Source: Proteobacteria bacterium UBA6503
Lineage (GTDB): Bacteria; Pseudomonadota; Alphaproteobacteria; UBA1280; UBA6503
Length of the DNA stretch: 64,000 bases
Direction: 5' to 3'
Assembly: GCA_002436405.1 (NCBI GenBank)
Contig: DJLZ01000001.1
Span: forward strand, 496,713-560,712
Shown one piece after another: positions 61,328 to 64,000 of the stretch; the stretch's first letter is position 1; the number at the start of each line of letters is the position of its first letter. Below the pieces are notes generated by a model. The model worked only from the letters and a program-made list of their open reading frames with translations. It searched no databases and was not told where the DNA came from. A program made the translations under genes and the position numbers.

Positions 61328-63178
61328 TTGAACCGCCTTCGCCGCAATAAAATGACTAATAAAGTCACTGATGACACCCAAGCTCTACCGCTTGTGGTGG
61401 CTGCAAATGCACCTAAATTACCGAACAAAATTTTGCCATTCTGTTGGTATTTCTTCCGTATGTTTTGGCCTGTACTGTTTGTGATGATGCTGCTTGAAGC
61501 AGGCCAAGCTACGTTTACGATGATGCTCTCGTACGGGATGAAAGAACTACTTGATGCTGTTGAAAGCGTACCGCTAAACGAGGCGGGCGGTGTTTATACG
61601 GCGCTTAAATGGCCAATTTTGGTCTTCCTCGGGTATAACGTGGGTATGCTGTTGTGCGCCCGTACAAGCGGCGGACTTCTGGTAACCATTGGCCCTCGTA
61701 TGCGTGCGAAAATCCGTGAAACTTTATTTGCGTACCTACAGCATCATTCGCAGCGTTATTTTATGGGAAACTTTGCAGGCTCATTGGCCAACCGCGTGAA
61801 CGAAGTTGCCATGAGCGTAATGCACGGCTTATGGACATTTATGTTCGATTTTTGGCCCGTAACAATCACCTTTATTGCCTCGTGGTTTTTGCTGCAAGAT
61901 GTGAGCGCCAACCTTGCAAACTTGCTGGGGTGGTGGATGTTGGTTTACGTGGTCGTCTCGGTTTTGCTGGCAAGCCATGCCCGTAAACTTTCAAAAGACT
62001 TTGCGGCCGCCCGCAGTATGGTGAGTGGTAAAGTGGTTGATGCCATGACCAACATGATGAACATCAAAATGTTTGCCCGCAGCGATTTTGAGCGCCATTA
62101 CATTCGCTCGGCGTTAAAAGAAGAAGTCTCAAAAGCAAGCCGCACCTATTGGTATATGGAAATTATGCGTTGGTTCCAAGGTATTACGACCTTGGTGTTG
62201 CTAGCGGGCTTTACTATTTTATCGCTGCAAGATGTTGCCACGGGGGTCATGACGCCGGGTGGGTTTGCGATGGTGTTTTCGCTCGTCCTTTTAATTATGA
62301 ACCATGTGCGTGGCCTCAGCCGCTCATTCCTCGAGTTTTTTGAATACGTGGGCAACATTGCCGATGGTATTAGCATTATTGTGCGCCCGCACGAGGTTGT
62401 GGATGCGCCTAAGGCTAAGCCTTTAAATATTACGAAGGGTGAAATTAAATATTCGCGCGTACACTTTAGCCACGATGGCCGTGCTGACGTTTTTAAAAGT
62501 ATGAACCTCACCATTAAAGCAGGCCAAAAAGTGGGGCTTGTGGGGCCAAGTGGGGCAGGGAAGTCAACCTTGGTGAATACCTTGCTGCGCCTATACGATA
62601 TTCAAAAAGGTAGTATCAAAATTGACGGCCAAGACATTGCAAAACATACCCAAGATAGCCTGCGTGAACAAATTGCCATGATTCCGCAAGAGCCTATGCT
62701 CTTCCACCGTAGCCTGATGGAAAACATCCGCTATGGGCGCATTGATGCCACCGATAAAGAAGTGATTGCTGCGTCTAAAAAGGCCTTCTGCCACGAATTT
62801 ATTATGGAACAACCTGAAGGCTATAGCGCCCTTGTGGGTGAGCGTGGCGTTAAACTTTCGGGCGGGCAGCGCCAGCGTATTGCTATTGCTCGTGCTATTT
62901 TGAAAAATGCCCCAATTTTGGTATTGGACGAGGCCACCTCAAGCCTTGATAGCTTGTCGGAAAAATATATTCAAAAGAGTCTCGATAACCTTATGAAGGG
63001 CCGCACCGTTTTGGTGATCGCCCACCGCCTTTCAACAATCTCGCACATGGATCGTATTTTGGTCATGCAAGACGGTAAGGTTGTTGAAGACGGTAGCCAT
63101 GATGAGTTGCTGCAAGAACCAGAAGGGCTTTATGCTCAGCTATGGGGTATGCAGGCAGGCGGTTTCCTACCTGAGTAA
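61328..63178 (+). CDS. ABC transporter, fused membrane and ATPase domains
   Basis: 616 residues from TTG 61328, with AAGGGG 8 bases upstream. The ATG at 61352 has no ribosome site. Six-helix membrane domain (to ~340) and ATPase domain with Walker A GLVGPSGAGKSTL, signature LSGGQRQRIAIARAI, Walker B ILVLDEATSSLD and VIAHRLSTI. An exporter, probably of a lipid or peptide. Co-directional with uppP at 12 bases, so an envelope role (lipid carrier-linked) is possible. Confidence 0.9.
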   Translation: MNRLRRNKMTNKVTDDTQALPLVVAANAPKLPNKILPFCWYFFRMFWPVLFVMMLLEAGQATFTMMLSYGMKELLDAVESVPLNEAGGVYTALKWPILVFLGYNVGMLLCARTSGGLLVTIGPRMRAKIRETLFAYLQHHSQRYFMGNFAGSLANRVNEVAMSVMHGLWTFMFDFWPVTITFIASWFLLQDVSANLANLLGWWMLVYVVVSVLLASHARKLSKDFAAARSMVSGKVVDAMTNMMNIKMFARSDFERHYIRSALKEEVSKASRTYWYMEIMRWFQGITTLVLLAGFTILSLQDVATGVMTPGGFAMVFSLVLLIMNHVRGLSRSFLEFFEYVGNIADGISIIVRPHEVVDAPKAKPLNITKGEIKYSRVHFSHDGRADVFKSMNLTIKAGQKVGLVGPSGAGKSTLVNTLLRLYDIQKGSIKIDGQDIAKHTQDSLREQIAMIPQEPMLFHRSLMENIRYGRIDATDKEVIAASKKAFCHEFIMEQPEGYSALVGERGVKLSGGQRQRIAIARAILKNAPILVLDEATSSLDSLSEKYIQKSLDNLMKGRTVLVIAHRLSTISHMDRILVMQDGKVVEDGSHDELLQEPEGLYAQLWGMQAGGFLPE

Positions 63179-63227
63179 TTTCCACGGGCTGGGTTATTAA
63201 ATCCCTTTACTTGAGACTTGCTGCGCT

Positions 63228-63247
63228 CGTGTATTTATTTATACACG
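63228..63247 (+). terminator. Possible terminator after the ABC transporter gene
   Basis: CGTGTAT / ATACACG stem around a TTATTT loop. No downstream T-run is seen, so it may be a regulatory or imperfect terminator hairpin. Confidence 0.4.
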
Positions 63248-63338
63248 TCGCTTGCGCCTCTCGTCGTAAAAGAATTTTCTAATCCCAGCCTGTGAAAATT
63301 TGTTGTTTGGTTGTTGGTACTAAATTCACCTAAATGGC

Positions 63339-63367
63339 TTGCCGTATCAGGGTTTATCATGTAGGGT
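63339..63367 (+). promoter_or_regulatory. Promoter of the 63442 gene
   Basis: TTGCCG (63339-63344), 17-base spacer, TAGGGT (63362-63367). The leader has TATATATCTTCC followed by T/C runs. Confidence 0.45.
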
Positions 63368-63441
63368 CAGAGATTGAATTCTTATATATCTTCCTAACTT
63401 TTTCTCTTTTTCTTCTTTATCTCAGATAACGGAGTTTCCAT

Positions 63442-64000
63442 ATGTCTGATCCCAAGACCCTGCCCGTACGGGCGGACCTTCAGGCGACCTTCCGCGACTT
63501 TATGCCGCGTTTGGCTGCTTCTTTCGGTATCGAACCGTCGGCCATCCAGCCGCACCTTACCGATCTTTCCACCGCCGACAAGCTCGTTGCTGCTGCAGCG
63601 TTCATTACGGCCAACCCCATTTTCCAGGCGGGTTACCGCATGGACGATGGTAGCGTCATGCGTCAGATTGGCATTGCTGCTGAAATGATGAAGACGGCTG
63701 ATGCCAACGGCGACGAAGTTCTCATCGGCATTGCGCTGAAGATGATCTTCTTCCACCCGAACATCGGCGAGCCTCGCATGATCGGTGCGGTTGTCATCTC
63801 GTATGACGACGTTGCCGTGACCACCATGGGTGGCAGCATTGCTCAGCTCGAGCAGTCGGGCGTTGGTTATGATCAGGGCAAGCTGACTCAGCTGCTCTCG
63901 ATTCTGCCGGAAGACGCCAGTGGCGACATGGCCGTGCTTTACACGGGTATGGTCAAGGCTCTCAAGCCCGTGAAGGGTTCTGCTTCCGAGCAGATCCGCG
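63442..64000 (+). CDS. Orphan protein (partial)
   Basis: The open frame runs past the window end; 186 residues seen. GGAG precedes the ATG at 63442. The visible part is helical then strand-rich (FITANPIFQAGYRMDDGSVMRQIGIAAEMMKTAD; GAVVISYDDVAVTTMGGSIAQLEQSG). No motif I recognise. High-GC codons, own promoter and leader typical of the orphan units. The C-terminus is missing. Confidence 0.65.
   Translation, partial: MSDPKTLPVRADLQATFRDFMPRLAASFGIEPSAIQPHLTDLSTADKLVAAAAFITANPIFQAGYRMDDGSVMRQIGIAAEMMKTADANGDEVLIGIALKMIFFHPNIGEPRMIGAVVISYDDVAVTTMGGSIAQLEQSGVGYDQGKLTQLLSILPEDASGDMAVLYTGMVKALKPVKGSASEQIR

Noticed and set aside
1..64000. CRISPR array, transposase, IS terminal repeats, integrase or attC-like sites
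   Set aside because: I found no regularly spaced short repeats and no transposase or integrase motif in any frame. The orphan units are not flanked by repeats that I could see.

Overview
The window looks like a chromosomal segment of a free-living, aerobic, Gram-negative alphaproteobacterium. The evidence is the rpsT-dnaA neighbourhood, an aa3-type cytochrome c oxidase operon with ctaA, ctaB and ctaG, outer-membrane and two-partner-secretion proteins, and family-typical lepA, pheST, queG, thrC and uppP. I infer a deep-branching group, but the sequence alone does not fix the genus. Most genes have moderate GC and host-like codons (a hand count of one pheT line gives 30 of 60 G+C).

Layout. 1-1.4 kb: a CCA-adding enzyme with an apparent C-terminal metallophosphoesterase fusion, leaving the window. 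1.5-3.0 kb: an aldo/keto reductase. 3.06-3.25 kb: four perfect DnaA boxes, the likely chromosomal origin, followed by rpsT and dnaA. 5.6-16.4 kb (minus strand): the cytochrome oxidase operon ctaC-ctaA-deaminase-ctaB-two HExxH proteases-ctaG-ctaD-small subunit-Lys/Ala-rich subunit-ctaE. 16.5-20.9 kb: rsmE, an AAA_33 kinase, a cupin-like protein and lepA. 22.2-26.6 kb: five secreted Cys-rich proteins in tandem, arranged X-A1-B1-A2-B2, with shared heads, swapped tails and one Hint (intein-like) tail. 26.7-32.1 kb: housekeeping and envelope genes. 34.4-39.5 kb: an EamA-like transporter, a class I amidotransferase-like hydrolase and pheT-pheS. 40.9-42.8 kb: an ankyrin lipoprotein, tRNA-Ser(GGA) and a porin with a frameshifting poly-C tract. 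44-51.8 kb: a lipid/photo-oxidative-stress type set (FAD oxidoreductase, DUF1365, SOUL, DUF3833, MFS, chalcone-isomerase-like). 52-58.9 kb: thrC and a TpsB/TpsA two-partner secretion pair. 58.9-63.2 kb: queG, uppP and an ABC exporter.

Scattered between these core genes are ten single-gene units (starting near 21.1, 32.6, 33.4, 34.3, 40.1, 40.7, 43.0, 48.6, 60.3 and 63.4 kb). They have C/G-ending codons, high GC and mostly unknown products. Nearly every one has its own sigma70-like promoter, and several end in a private terminator. Most share a pyrimidine-rich untranslated leader (ATCTTC followed by T/C runs). They look like foreign cassettes placed singly into host intergenic gaps, and they are the most unusual feature here, together with the shuffled secreted-protein cluster.
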